Assembly (NCBI RefSeq): GCF_014529935.1
Contig: NZ_JACVFC010000001.1
Location: 2,728,001-2,792,000 of the forward strand
Length of the DNA: 64,000 nt
DNA from: Chitinophaga qingshengii
GTDB taxonomy: Bacteria > Bacteroidota > Bacteroidia > Chitinophagales > Chitinophagaceae
Reading direction: 5' to 3'
Below the pieces are notes generated by a model. It made no database searches and was not told the origin of the DNA. It saw only the letters and a program-made list of their open reading frames with translations. Position 1 is the first letter of the stretch; each line of letters begins with the position of its first letter. Below are positions 52,696 to 61,960 of this stretch, piece by piece. Position numbers and translations under genes: made by a program.

Positions 52696-53673
52696 TTAAC
52701 TGAAATATTGCATGACGATCATATACGCCAGCACAACGAAGTGGATAACGTTGGCGAAAGTTTCATTGGTAACAGACCAGAATACATTACCGGCAAACAT
52801 TGCCACCGGTAATACCGCCAACACCCAATAAGCGGGAGAGAAATGTACGTTGAAGAAAGGCACCAGCATGGCTACCAGCACATATACAATCAGCACCGCC
52901 CATATTTTACGCCCCTGTATCAGCATTTTCATCAGCGGACGTTGCAATAGCAGCCATCCCAGCACAAAAAACAGCAGACAGGCAATCATGGCGCCCCATA
53001 CTTTATAATCCGTGATCAGCGGGAACGACAGCCCTATATTGGGAATCTGCCGTAACACCGTCATTTGGTTGGTCAGAAACAGGTAAGTACCCATCAGGTA
53101 TATCGGGCAGATCAACCCAAGAATGGCGATAATCCACTCCGCCAGCCGGAAAGCCCGCATAATCAGCAAACTTACCAGCAAGAGCAAACAGAATATAATA
53201 GAAGGGAAATAAATCAATCCACACATACCCAGGGCGAAACCGATGTTAAACACCACATCCCGGGCGGAAGTCCGTGTGTACAGCTCCGTTATACTGGAAA
53301 ATACCCACAGCATAATCACATTCACCAGCAGGGCGGGAGAAAAGACGTTCCAGCTCTGTAACAGGGAAGTAAACAGCAGGTAACACATCGCCGGCAAATA
53401 CGTGGGCTTGGGAAACAACCGGTGATGGTTGATGATCTTGGTCAGCAACAAAGACTGTAGCAGGATCAGCATCACCGCCAGCGAGGTAAAGAGGAAAGGA
53501 CTACCACCGGTAAACACATGCAGCCACCTGACCAGCAGGTTATACAAAAGGCCTTCAGACCCGTCCGCCATATAGGTGACAGGATGCAACAGATAGTAGA
53601 ACTTAACCAGTAATGTGTATATCAGCAACAGCAATACCGTAAGCGGATTGCCTGAACGGAAAAAACGTATCAC
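52696..53673 (-). CDS. Polytopic membrane protein, DUF6427-like
   Basis: The 325-residue product has about ten hydrophobic helices and few charged residues (MIRFFRSGNPLTVLLLLIY at the start). It fits the DUF6427-type membrane proteins found in Bacteroidota beside purine and envelope genes. It follows the 507-residue exported protein gene after 15 bp on the same strand. Function is unknown; I see no catalytic motif. Confidence 0.7.
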   Translation of the reverse strand: MIRFFRSGNPLTVLLLLIYTLLVKFYYLLHPVTYMADGSEGLLYNLLVRWLHVFTGGSPFLFTSLAVMLILLQSLLLTKIINHHRLFPKPTYLPAMCYLLFTSLLQSWNVFSPALLVNVIMLWVFSSITELYTRTSARDVVFNIGFALGMCGLIYFPSIIFCLLLLVSLLIMRAFRLAEWIIAILGLICPIYLMGTYLFLTNQMTVLRQIPNIGLSFPLITDYKVWGAMIACLLFFVLGWLLLQRPLMKMLIQGRKIWAVLIVYVLVAMLVPFFNVHFSPAYWVLAVLPVAMFAGNVFWSVTNETFANVIHFVVLAYMIVMQYFS

Positions 53674-53688
53674 AGTGCAAAGGTGTGA

Positions 53689-55212
53689 TTAAAAGTCAAT
53701 TTTAGCAAAGCAAATATAGTTTCTATAAACTACCGGCACTAACACCGTCCGGGCACTGATTTGTTTTCCGTACCTGGGCATCCAGGTGAAACCCTTATCC
53801 AGGTTACGCAGCGTAGGCATACGGGTCACTTTTCCCCCCGGCGCCAGGCTCACATCTGTAAGCATATAGGCTCGCCTGTCCAGCTCATTGTACAGGAAAC
53901 GCAGCTCACTGCCGATGTTCACCATCAGGTAAGACAGATACAGGTCTGCATTGTCGTCGTACTGGCTTTTACGTACGAAATTATTCCATTGCATGTTGCC
54001 CTCCTCATCGAAAGACAGGACAGCCACATTGTCGTAGTGATACCGCACCCCCTGAGAGTTATTCCAGTACCAGGGGTTATAATACAACGGGGAATACGGG
54101 GAATAATAATAAGGGGAATACATGCCGCCATAAGGGGAACCGTACATATAATTCCAGCGGTTCCAGGGCTGATAGCGGGAAGAAGTATAAAATGATTCCG
54201 CTGTCAGCAGGAAGCCGCCATTGGCGGTATTAATAATCTTGCGAATGAAGTAATCATTGAAAGCGGCAGAGGTATTGGATTCACCGCGGGCATTCATTTT
54301 CAGTTCATTGGAAAACACGACGGACTTTTCATATACCGGTTTGTTGTTCTGATAATCGAACTTATAGAGGTACATGCCTTCCACGTTCCCTCGTTTCTGT
54401 TTGTAATAGAAAGCGGTGATCTGGGCGGTATGCCGGTTGTTATCCAGTTTCATTTTCACTTCATCGAGCAGCTGACCTTTAAAGGAGAGGGCGGATACTT
54501 CAAAGCTGTCTACCAGCGCACGCTTCATCACCATGCTGCCACTGACAACATAGTCGCGGTTGGATGTACGTTCCAGCTTATTCAGCACCAGGTCCCCGTC
54601 GTTGGTGAGGTTAAAATTGCTGAGGAACTGTTTCCGGCCGGCCATGGGCAGCGACAGGCGGCTGTTGTTGACCAGCGCCATGGCACTATCGTAGAGGAAA
54701 GTATAAAATACGTTGTTGTCTTCCTTATCCTGGTTGATTTTATACACCAGGATACGGCGTTTGTCTTCAGACACTTCCAGGGAATATACTTTGTTCTCCT
54801 TGGAATACATACCGATACGGGTAGAGTCGATCAGGACAGGCGCCTCATTAAAGCGGGCTTCCGGCGTCATGGTGGCGCAGAAGCTGTACACCGCATCCTT
54901 ACGCTGGAACTGGTAGATCATCAGGACTTTATCCTGGTAAGCCACGAAGTCCATGCTGATCACTTTCCTGGGGAGAAAGTCCAGTTTTACCCGGTCTTTC
55001 AGCTGCATATCGCCATCATACACGGACACGGAATAGTCGCCCCGGTCAGTTTTATACACGAGTATATTGCCACCCACCTTACCTATGATTTCAAATTCGG
55101 TGCTTTTGTAATCATCTTTTTCCGGTTCAGAATAGGAAATTTTCTGCGCTACTGCGGCACTACCGGCGAAGAGTAGTAGGAGTAACAGTTGAAAGCGGTA
55201 TAGCATGTGCAT
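53689..55212 (-). CDS. Exported protein of unknown function
   Basis: The 507-residue product has a signal peptide (LLLLLLFAGSAAVAQ) and a mature part of repeated beta-strand pattern typical of a propeller-like outer-membrane or periplasmic protein (for example KVISMDFVAYQDKVLMIYQ). Around residue 365 is a Tyr/Pro/Gly/Ser-rich stretch (YGSPYGGMYSPYYYSPYS). The second ATG, two codons in, is an alternative start. TAAGTTTG on the - strand about 60 bp upstream may be a -7 box. It is probably co-transcribed with the DUF6427-like gene. Family not recognised. Confidence 0.7.
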   Translation of the reverse strand: MHMLYRFQLLLLLLFAGSAAVAQKISYSEPEKDDYKSTEFEIIGKVGGNILVYKTDRGDYSVSVYDGDMQLKDRVKLDFLPRKVISMDFVAYQDKVLMIYQFQRKDAVYSFCATMTPEARFNEAPVLIDSTRIGMYSKENKVYSLEVSEDKRRILVYKINQDKEDNNVFYTFLYDSAMALVNNSRLSLPMAGRKQFLSNFNLTNDGDLVLNKLERTSNRDYVVSGSMVMKRALVDSFEVSALSFKGQLLDEVKMKLDNNRHTAQITAFYYKQKRGNVEGMYLYKFDYQNNKPVYEKSVVFSNELKMNARGESNTSAAFNDYFIRKIINTANGGFLLTAESFYTSSRYQPWNRWNYMYGSPYGGMYSPYYYSPYSPLYYNPWYWNNSQGVRYHYDNVAVLSFDEEGNMQWNNFVRKSQYDDNADLYLSYLMVNIGSELRFLYNELDRRAYMLTDVSLAPGGKVTRMPTLRNLDKGFTWMPRYGKQISARTVLVPVVYRNYICFAKIDF

Positions 55213-55404
55213 ACTCTAATGAAGTTTCGATAATGCTGTTGAAAATGGTAGCCGACGCGAACAACCGCGTCATTTTCAAACTTACATTAAAAATCAGAAA
55301 TTACTGCGGCAATTTACATGATGTAAATCACGTCTCTACTTAAATACCAAAAGGCTGGATTTATTGTGTATTTTTAATAAAATATTTTTAAAGCAGATAA
55401 CCTG

Positions 55405-56316
55405 ATGGAGAGCGTTTTGATAACCGGCGGTACGGGATTGGTTGGAACGGCATTGACCCGTCTGCTGCTGGAGCGCGGCTATAAAGTAATTATCCTTACC
55501 AGGAAACCGGAGCAGGGTACCAATAGGGATGTCCGTTATGCCGCCTGGGATGTGGCGCAACAGACAATAGATATCAATGCATTGCAGGAGGCCGACTATA
55601 TTGTCCACCTGGCAGGCGCCAACGTAGGCGAGAAAAGATGGACGGCAGCCCGTAAGCGGGAAATCCTGGAGAGCCGTACGAAAAGCAGCGAACTGATTGT
55701 CAAAGCCCTGCAAACCCATCCCAATAAAATCAGGAAAGTCATCAGCGCCTCTGCTACCGGTTATTACGGAGAAAGCAGTGATCGTGCATTCATAGAAACA
55801 GACCCGCCGGCGACCGATTACCTGGGGAGTACTACCCTGGCCTGGGAGCAGAGTATTGCGCCGGTAGCGGCACTAGACAAGAAGCTGGTCATTTTTCGTA
55901 CCGGTATTGCACTGAGCCGGGAAGGAGGTGCCTTGAAAGAATTTTATAAACCGCTGAGATTTGGTTTTGCTACCGTGCTTGGCTCAGGCGATCAGTATAT
56001 CAGCTGGATTCATATACAGGACCTGGTCCGCCTGTATTTTAATGCGATCGTCAACGATCAGCTGGAAGGTATCTATAATGCTGTAGCACCGCAGCCTGTA
56101 CGGCATAAAGAGCTGATGCTCACCATGGCCCGTGCCGCCAAAGGCAACAGTTTCATCACCAGTTATGTGCCGGCATTTGCCCTCAAACTGGCGCTGGGTG
56201 AAATGAGTGTGGAAATCTTAAAAAGTGTAAATGTCTCTTCCCGGAAAATACAGGATACCGGGTTCCAGTTCTCCTACCCTACTATCGGGGAAGCTATGGA
56301 GCAACTATTCAAATAA
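55405..56316 (+). CDS. TIGR01777-family epimerase (SDR39U1-like)
   Basis: This is an extended short-chain dehydrogenase with a Rossmann NAD(P) site at the start (LITGGTGLVGTALTRLL), the family motif HLAGANVGEKRWT, catalytic Tyr-x-x-x-Lys-like region SATGYYGESSD, and FRTGIALSREGGALKEF. The 303-residue length matches TIGR01777 members. Substrate is not known for the family. Its 3' end overlaps the pabB 3' end by 12 bp, in convergent orientation. Confidence 0.9.
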   Translation: MESVLITGGTGLVGTALTRLLLERGYKVIILTRKPEQGTNRDVRYAAWDVAQQTIDINALQEADYIVHLAGANVGEKRWTAARKREILESRTKSSELIVKALQTHPNKIRKVISASATGYYGESSDRAFIETDPPATDYLGSTTLAWEQSIAPVAALDKKLVIFRTGIALSREGGALKEFYKPLRFGFATVLGSGDQYISWIHIQDLVRLYFNAIVNDQLEGIYNAVAPQPVRHKELMLTMARAAKGNSFITSYVPAFALKLALGEMSVEILKSVNVSSRKIQDTGFQFSYPTIGEAMEQLFK

Positions 56317-57546
56317 CCGTACCATCGCGGCAGCCTTGAGCAGGCATTCTTCCCATTCCAGTTGCGGATTGCTGTAAAACGTAATCGCGGAGCCGGTTTG
56401 AAAGGACAGGTATTGCCGGCTGGCATTGTAAATGATGCTACGGATAACCACGTTAAAATCGAAATCACCTTCGGGCGTGATATAGCCTACAGCGCCGGAA
56501 TACAGTCCACGGCGGCTTTGCTCATATTCCTCTATCAGCTGCATCACGCGGATTTTGGGAGCGCCGGTCATGGAACCCATCGGGAACGTATGTTGCAGGA
56601 TGTCTGTCAACCTTGTACCAGGGGCCATTTCCGCCGCTATGGTAGAAATCATCTGATGTACCTGGGCAAAAGAATAGATGCCGCACAGCTCCTTTACGTG
56701 TACACTGCCCCGTAAAGCGGTGTGTGACAGGTCGTTTCGTACCAGGTCTACCACCATAATATTTTCCGCTCTTTCTTTGGGATGGTTGCGCAACGCTTCC
56801 TGCAATGCCTTATCTACCACAGGATCAGGGTCTTTTCTGCTGGTACCTTTGATCGGTTGGGAGATGACTGTATTGCCTGTTTTTTGCAGATAGCGTTCAG
56901 GGCTGGAAGAGATCAGGTAGCGGTCCTGCAAACGGTAATACGCCGCAAACGGCGCAGGTGACAGGGCATTCAGCTGCGAGAATAACGCAGGCGGATATAC
57001 GCTGGCGTCTTCCATAAAATTCTCCCGGCAGAAGTTCACTTCATAACAATCGCCCCGCAGGATATGTGCCTGCAGGCCTTTTACAGCATCTATGTACCGG
57101 GTATGATTCAGGCGAGCCTGTAAAGCAGACAGGCGGGGCGCTGACGGCGCATTAACGGTAACGGGCATACGAATTACATCCCTGTACACTGCGGTGGCGT
57201 CTTCCACCGTAAAGTGAATACCGCCGATATGTGCTTCGTTGTTTTTCAGGAAGATAACGACCCGGGGCTGAAAGAAGTGCATGTCCGGGAAACCGGTACC
57301 GTCGGGATTTTGGGAATGCAGCCCGGGAACTGTTTCATTTTTGAGATCATAGGCCAGGTGGCCAAAGAGCCAGTCAGAATGCCTGGCATAAAACTTTTCC
57401 AGCGCAGGGAAAGCGTTACCGGCGTCGGCTTCCAGCGTTTGCAGTGCATCTGCGGCCAGCAGTGCTTCAAAACGATGATAGTCAGATGGATAGTTATTAT
57501 TATCCAATAAACAACAAATGTTGAACTGGTTACCCCAATTCAACAT
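56305..57546 (-). CDS. pabB: Aminodeoxychorismate synthase component I
   Basis: PabB makes aminodeoxychorismate for folate synthesis. The 413-residue product has chorismate-binding motifs SPERYL, PIKGTSRKD, VDLVRNDL, FPMGSMTGAPK and FYSNPQLEWEEC. The Lys in PIKGT, where TrpE has PIAGT, supports PabB over anthranilate synthase. No pabA or pabC adjoins. The start codon lies in an 18-bp perfect inverted repeat (57508-57556). No later in-frame ATG exists before residue about 95, so the start is probably correct. Confidence 0.9.
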   Translation of the reverse strand: MLNWGNQFNICCLLDNNNYPSDYHRFEALLAADALQTLEADAGNAFPALEKFYARHSDWLFGHLAYDLKNETVPGLHSQNPDGTGFPDMHFFQPRVVIFLKNNEAHIGGIHFTVEDATAVYRDVIRMPVTVNAPSAPRLSALQARLNHTRYIDAVKGLQAHILRGDCYEVNFCRENFMEDASVYPPALFSQLNALSPAPFAAYYRLQDRYLISSSPERYLQKTGNTVISQPIKGTSRKDPDPVVDKALQEALRNHPKERAENIMVVDLVRNDLSHTALRGSVHVKELCGIYSFAQVHQMISTIAAEMAPGTRLTDILQHTFPMGSMTGAPKIRVMQLIEEYEQSRRGLYSGAVGYITPEGDFDFNVVIRSIIYNASRQYLSFQTGSAITFYSNPQLEWEECLLKAAAMVRLFE

Positions 57547-57556
57547 TTGTTGTTTA
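57508..57556 (-). promoter_or_regulatory. 18-bp perfect inverted repeat over the pabB start codon
   Basis: TAAACAACAAATGTTGAA (57508-57525) is perfectly repeated in inverted orientation at 57539-57556 with a 13-nt loop. In the pabB transcript the ATG (57546-57544) lies in one arm of the stem, so the hairpin would block translation initiation when formed. Confidence 0.7.
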
Positions 57557-57618
57557 AATATTTTCTGATCGTTGACCGGAAAAATGTGAAATATTCTGAT
57601 ACTAATCGCTTTTAATCC

Positions 57619-58071
57619 TTAAAAATCGTCGTCCTCGTCGTCAAAGCGGTCATTGAACAGGTCCATGTCCTTGAACTCGTCGTCCAGGCCCAGGTCGTCA
57701 TCGTCATCGGATTTTTTGCTACCGCCGGCAGGACGGCCACGTTTACCTTTTGACTTAGGCATGTCGAACTCTTCAAAGTCCGGATCATAGTCATCATCTT
57801 CGCCCTTTTCCCACGCGTCATCCATGTCATCCATATCATCATCATCCCCATCCTCATCCTCATCGTCGTCGCTTTTACGTTTGGATTTGGAAGCTGACTT
57901 ATCTGATTTCTTTGAGGGTTTCTTGGATGTAGTTTCCTCTTCATCCTCGTCATCCTCATCATCTTCATCCACCTCTTTCTTAGGCTTGGCCGCAGCTTTG
58001 GGAGCGTCTTTTGCAGTCTTAGGAGAAGTAGTTTTTTTCGTCTCTTTCTCTTTATCAGATTTTGATTTCAT
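57619..58071 (-). CDS. Highly acidic/lysine-rich low-complexity protein
   Basis: The 150-residue product begins with a Lys/Ala/Pro-rich part, then long Asp/Glu runs, with a central basic patch SKGKRGRPAGGS that resembles an AT-hook. Such proteins occur in Bacteroidota and may bind chromatin-like DNA or act as chaperone acidic tails; that is inference. Composition would mislead alignment searches. It is followed (on the transcript) by nothing before pabB's upstream hairpin, and lies 93 bp downstream of purA. Confidence 0.65.
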   Translation of the reverse strand: MKSKSDKEKETKKTTSPKTAKDAPKAAAKPKKEVDEDDEDDEDEEETTSKKPSKKSDKSASKSKRKSDDDEDEDGDDDDMDDMDDAWEKGEDDDYDPDFEEFDMPKSKGKRGRPAGGSKKSDDDDDLGLDDEFKDMDLFNDRFDDEDDDF

Positions 58072-58164
58072 AATAGGTTCACTTATTTCTTTGCCGTAAA
58101 GTTTTAACAGTTTTTTTGATTAGCCAAATTTTTTTTGCCGTTTTTTTTCCTTAATTTTTGTGGT

Positions 58165-59436
58165 TTAGCGCTCCAGTATCTGATCCCGTCCCGGCCCGTT
58201 GGAAACGTATTTCACGGGAACGCCCAGATATTTATCTACTGCTTCCACAAAAGTTTTCATCTCTGAAGGTAACTCGTTGAACTGCTTGCAGGTAGCAGTC
58301 TTATCGCTCCATCCTTTGAAAGTTTCCCACACTGGTTTTACATCCAGTCCGTTGAGTTGGAAAGGCAATTCTTTCGTTTGTTGGCCATTGATGTCATAGG
58401 CTGTGCAGGCCAGTACTTCATCAAACTCATCAAGTACGTCGCTTTTGGTCATTACCAGCTGGGTAACGCCACTGAGCATACAGGTATAGTTCAGGGCAAC
58501 CAGGTCGATCCAGCCACAGCGGCGGGGACGGCCGGTTACGGCGCCAAATTCATGACCAGCGGTACGCAGTTGTTCACCGGTAGCGTCGTGCAGTTCGGTC
58601 GGGAACGGACCGCTACCTACGCGGGTGCAATACGCTTTGGTAACGCCAATTACTTCTTTGATCCATTGCGGAGCAATACCCAGTCCGGTACATACGCCGG
58701 CGGAAATGGTATTGGAGGAAGTAACGAAGGGATAAGTACCGAAGTCAACGTCCAGCATGCTTCCCTGTGCGCCTTCTGCCAGTACTTTTTTGCCGGCTTT
58801 CAGTTTTTCGTTCAGGAAATATTCACCGCTGACGATGTTCATTTTTTTCAGGAAAGGCACTGCTTCGAAGAATTCTTTTTCCCAGGCTTCGATGTCTGCT
58901 TCCAGTCCTTCTACGTTATATTGGGAGAGCATCTGCAGGTGTTTCTGCTTCAGCTTTTCGTACAGTGTTTCAAAATCGGCGGAGATCACATCTCCTACGC
59001 GCAGGCCGTTTCTGCCTGTTTTGTCCATATAGGCGGGACCGATACCTTTCAGGGTAGAACCGATTTTGTCATGGCCTTTGGAGATCTCGGAAGCTTTGTC
59101 CAGCGCACGGTGCGTAGGAACAATGATATGCGTTTTTTCCGCGATAAAAAGGTTTTTTGTCAGGTCAATACCCAGGGCTGCGATGTCTTCACTTTCTTTT
59201 TTGAAAGCTACCGGATCCAGTACCACACCATTACCGATGAGATTAATGGTTTTGTCATGGAACACACCGGAAGGAATAGTGCGTAAAACTACTTTCTGAC
59301 CGTTTACATACAGGGTATGGCCAGCATTTGGTCCACCCTGGAAACGGGCAATTACGTCGTACCTGCCGGCAAAATAGTCCACAATTTTACCTTTGCCTTC
59401 GTCGCCCCATTGCAGGCCTAACAAAACGTCTACCAT
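58165..59436 (-). CDS. purA: Adenylosuccinate synthetase
   Basis: PurA joins IMP and aspartate with GTP, the first step to AMP. The 423-residue product has the P-loop GLQWGDEGKGKIVD, the IMP-binding GPNAGHTLY, the signature GIGPAYMDKTGRNGLRV, and the GTP-binding end NGPGRDQ. It has its own consensus promoter (59480-59510) located next to the GCAAAG-type array that separates it from rel. Confidence 0.97.
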   Translation of the reverse strand: MVDVLLGLQWGDEGKGKIVDYFAGRYDVIARFQGGPNAGHTLYVNGQKVVLRTIPSGVFHDKTINLIGNGVVLDPVAFKKESEDIAALGIDLTKNLFIAEKTHIIVPTHRALDKASEISKGHDKIGSTLKGIGPAYMDKTGRNGLRVGDVISADFETLYEKLKQKHLQMLSQYNVEGLEADIEAWEKEFFEAVPFLKKMNIVSGEYFLNEKLKAGKKVLAEGAQGSMLDVDFGTYPFVTSSNTISAGVCTGLGIAPQWIKEVIGVTKAYCTRVGSGPFPTELHDATGEQLRTAGHEFGAVTGRPRRCGWIDLVALNYTCMLSGVTQLVMTKSDVLDEFDEVLACTAYDINGQQTKELPFQLNGLDVKPVWETFKGWSDKTATCKQFNELPSEMKTFVEAVDKYLGVPVKYVSNGPGRDQILER

Positions 59437-59479
59437 AATGATTTAATTAATTATCGGAGGTTGCTTTTAAAAGAAGTGG

Positions 59480-59510
59480 CAAAATTAAGCTGAAATACCA
59501 CAAAATCAAA
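59480..59510 (-). promoter_or_regulatory. Consensus promoter of purA
   Basis: The - strand has TTTG, exactly 19 bp, then TAATTTTG, a full match to TTTG-N19-TAnnTTTG, with a leader of about 40 nt. Confidence 0.78.
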
Positions 59511-59515
59511 TTTCT

Positions 59516-59654
59516 CTCGCAAAGCATTTTAAGTGAGCAAAGGAGCAAAGAAGATATTTGAAATTATTGTATTATCTTTTTTTGTTCCTTTGCTCACTTA
59601 AAATGCTTTGTGAGACAGCTTTGCTACTTTGCTCACTTAAAATGCTTTGCGAGA
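59516..59654. repeat. Gene-less GCAAAG-octamer inverted repeat between rel and purA
   Basis: The left arm (59516-59556) reads CTC, GCAAAGCA, TTTTAAGTGA, GCAAAGGA, GCAAAGAA. The right side holds two inverted copies of the same block (59573-59615 and 59617-59654). The rightmost copy begins directly after the rel TAG stop. The GCAAAG octamers are the same class as those that flank the GxxExxY gene at 37932-38419, but no gene is enclosed. Confidence 0.75.
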
Positions 59655-61904
59655 CTATAATTGCGATTCCTCGAGTCGTTGTACAGACTGGATACCATCC
59701 AGTTTCTTCAGCCTTTCTACCAGCTCATCCAGTTCTTCTTTGTCATGCACATACACTTTGATGAGGCCTTCAAAAAGCCCTTCCTTAGATTCGATGCTCA
59801 GTGCGGAGATATTGACTTTCAGCTCACCGGAGATGATATTGGTGATTTTGTGGATAACGCCCACATCGTCCATACCAATAATCCGTAACCCTGTGAGGAA
59901 AGAGATTTCCCTGTTTTTGACCCACTTGGTTTTCACCACGCGGTGGCCGTAATTGGCCAGTAACTGGGCGGCATTGGGACAGTTGGTCCGGTGTATTTTC
60001 AGGCCTTCGCTGGCGGTGATAAAGCCAAACACGTCGTCCCCGGGGATGGGACGGCAGCAATTGGCCAGTTTATAGGCGATTTTATCGGAGCTTTCCCCGA
60101 AAATGATCAGTTCCGCGTCTTTTTTGGACGGGAGCTGGTGTCTGACATGTTCTTCCGGTACGTGTTCCGGCTGTTTGACCGGCTTCGGCTGTTCCAGCTT
60201 ATCACCCAGCAGGGAGAACTGTTTCAGCTCTTTCAGGTCTATATTTTTTACCGCGATCTGGTAATACAGATCGAGCGGGGAAGGTTGTTTGTAGAACTGT
60301 ACCAGTTCGTTGATATTGTGCTGGCTGGCCGTGATCTTCATATGGTCCAGCTTGCGCTCCAGCGCAGCTTTCCCATCCATGGCCACTTTGCGTTTTTCTT
60401 CCTTCAGCGCGTCCTTGATTTTGGACTTGGCTTTGGCGGTCAGTACAAAGTTGAGCCAGTCTTCTGATGGCTTTTGTTTGCTGGAGGTGATGATCTCCAC
60501 CTGGTCGCCGCTGCGCAGTTTGTGGCTGAGCGGTACCAGCTTATAGTTGACCTTGGCGCCGATACACTTGTTCCCCACCGCACTATGGATCGCATAGGCG
60601 AAATCCAGCGTGGTAGAGCCTACCGGCAATATTTTCAGGTCGCCCTTGGGCGTATATACGTAGATCTCTTCTGTAAAGAGATTGCTTTTAAAATCGGCCA
60701 GGAAATCGAGCGTATTGGAGTCCGGATTGCTAAGGATTTCCCGGATTTGGGTAAACCATTGATCGAATTTAGACTCCTGCGCCTGGTTGGGAGAGCCTTC
60801 CTTATAACGCCAGTGGGCGGCCACGCCTTTTTCGGCGTAGTCGTTCATACGTTTGGAGCGGATCTGTACTTCCACCCATTTACCCTGTGGGCCCATTACC
60901 GTTACGTGCAGGGCTTCATAACCGTTGGATTTTGGGTTACTAAGCCAGTCGCGCGTACGTTCCGGGCTGGGGTGGTAAAAGTCCGTGATGATGGAATATA
61001 CCTTCCAGCAGTCAGCTTTTTCCTTGTCCAGCGGGGAGTCCAGGATAATGCGGATAGCAAACAGGTCATACACTTCTTCAAAGGCGACCCCTTTGGTTTT
61101 GATTTTATTGTGGATAGAGTGGATGGATTTGGGCCTGCCGTAGATTTCGAAGGTAAATCCTTCCTCCTGCAATACTTCCTTGATTGGTTTGATGAACTCG
61201 TTGATATAACGGGTCCGTTCGCGTTTGGTTTCCTTGAGGCGACGGGCAATTTCACGGTAGGTTTGTTGTTCCGTGTATTTCATGGCCAGGTCTTCCATCT
61301 CGGATTTGATGTTGTACAATCCCAGGCGGTGGGCCAGGGGGGCGTAGATAAACACCGTTTCAGACGCTATTTTGAGTTGTTTTTCCCGGCTCATACTGTC
61401 GAGGGTACGCATATTATGCAACCGGTCGGCCAGTTTAATGAGGATTACCCTGGGGTCGTCTGCCAGGGTCAGGAGTATTTTTTTGAAATTTTCCGCCTGG
61501 GCGGTGCTGGTATTGGAATCAATAACGGTGGATATTTTGGTGAGGCCATCCACGATATGGGCGATTTCATTGCCAAATTCGCGGGACACATCTTCCAGGG
61601 TTACTTCCGTATCTTCCACGGTATCGTGCAACAAGGCACAGATGGCGGAGCGTACGCCCAGCCCTATTTCTTCCACACATATTTGTGCTACGGCCAGGGG
61701 ATGCAGGATATAGGGTTCGCCTGATTTACGGCGCATTTCCTTGTGTGCATCCGCTGCCATTTCAAAAGCAGTACGTACCAGCTCCCGGTCGCCTTTTTTC
61801 AAGCGGGGTTTGAGTGCCCTCAGCAAGGCGCGGTAATGCCGGACGATTTCCTTTTTTTCCTGCTCTTCGTCGAGATTATATTTTTGAACTGCCGCTGTTT
61901 CCAT
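59655..61904 (-). CDS. rel: Bifunctional (p)ppGpp synthetase/hydrolase
   Basis: Rel makes and degrades the stringent-response alarmone. The 749-residue product has an HD hydrolase domain with His93-Asp94 (LLHDTVEDT) and HPL at residue 68, the synthetase domain with GYEALHVTV and VEVQIRS, a TGS domain (about 395-455; YTPKGDLKILP), and a C-terminal ACT domain (about 670-745). The intact HD site indicates that both activities are possible, as in the single long Rel of most Bacteroidota. Its stop is followed at once by an octamer-array repeat. Confidence 0.95.
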   Translation of the reverse strand: METAAVQKYNLDEEQEKKEIVRHYRALLRALKPRLKKGDRELVRTAFEMAADAHKEMRRKSGEPYILHPLAVAQICVEEIGLGVRSAICALLHDTVEDTEVTLEDVSREFGNEIAHIVDGLTKISTVIDSNTSTAQAENFKKILLTLADDPRVILIKLADRLHNMRTLDSMSREKQLKIASETVFIYAPLAHRLGLYNIKSEMEDLAMKYTEQQTYREIARRLKETKRERTRYINEFIKPIKEVLQEEGFTFEIYGRPKSIHSIHNKIKTKGVAFEEVYDLFAIRIILDSPLDKEKADCWKVYSIITDFYHPSPERTRDWLSNPKSNGYEALHVTVMGPQGKWVEVQIRSKRMNDYAEKGVAAHWRYKEGSPNQAQESKFDQWFTQIREILSNPDSNTLDFLADFKSNLFTEEIYVYTPKGDLKILPVGSTTLDFAYAIHSAVGNKCIGAKVNYKLVPLSHKLRSGDQVEIITSSKQKPSEDWLNFVLTAKAKSKIKDALKEEKRKVAMDGKAALERKLDHMKITASQHNINELVQFYKQPSPLDLYYQIAVKNIDLKELKQFSLLGDKLEQPKPVKQPEHVPEEHVRHQLPSKKDAELIIFGESSDKIAYKLANCCRPIPGDDVFGFITASEGLKIHRTNCPNAAQLLANYGHRVVKTKWVKNREISFLTGLRIIGMDDVGVIHKITNIISGELKVNISALSIESKEGLFEGLIKVYVHDKEELDELVERLKKLDGIQSVQRLEESQL

Positions 61905-61960
61905 CGGCCTAAAGTTACGATTTAATATAATCTGAAAAACAGGGGTATAGCCGGGTACCG

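Noticed and set aside
57824..58099. Ser-rich + strand frame opposite the acidic protein
   Set aside because: It is the complement of GAT/GAA codons, a known artefact of Asp/Glu-rich genes.
60474..61724. 416-codon + strand frame opposite rel
   Set aside because: Antisense to rel, with no motif or start context.
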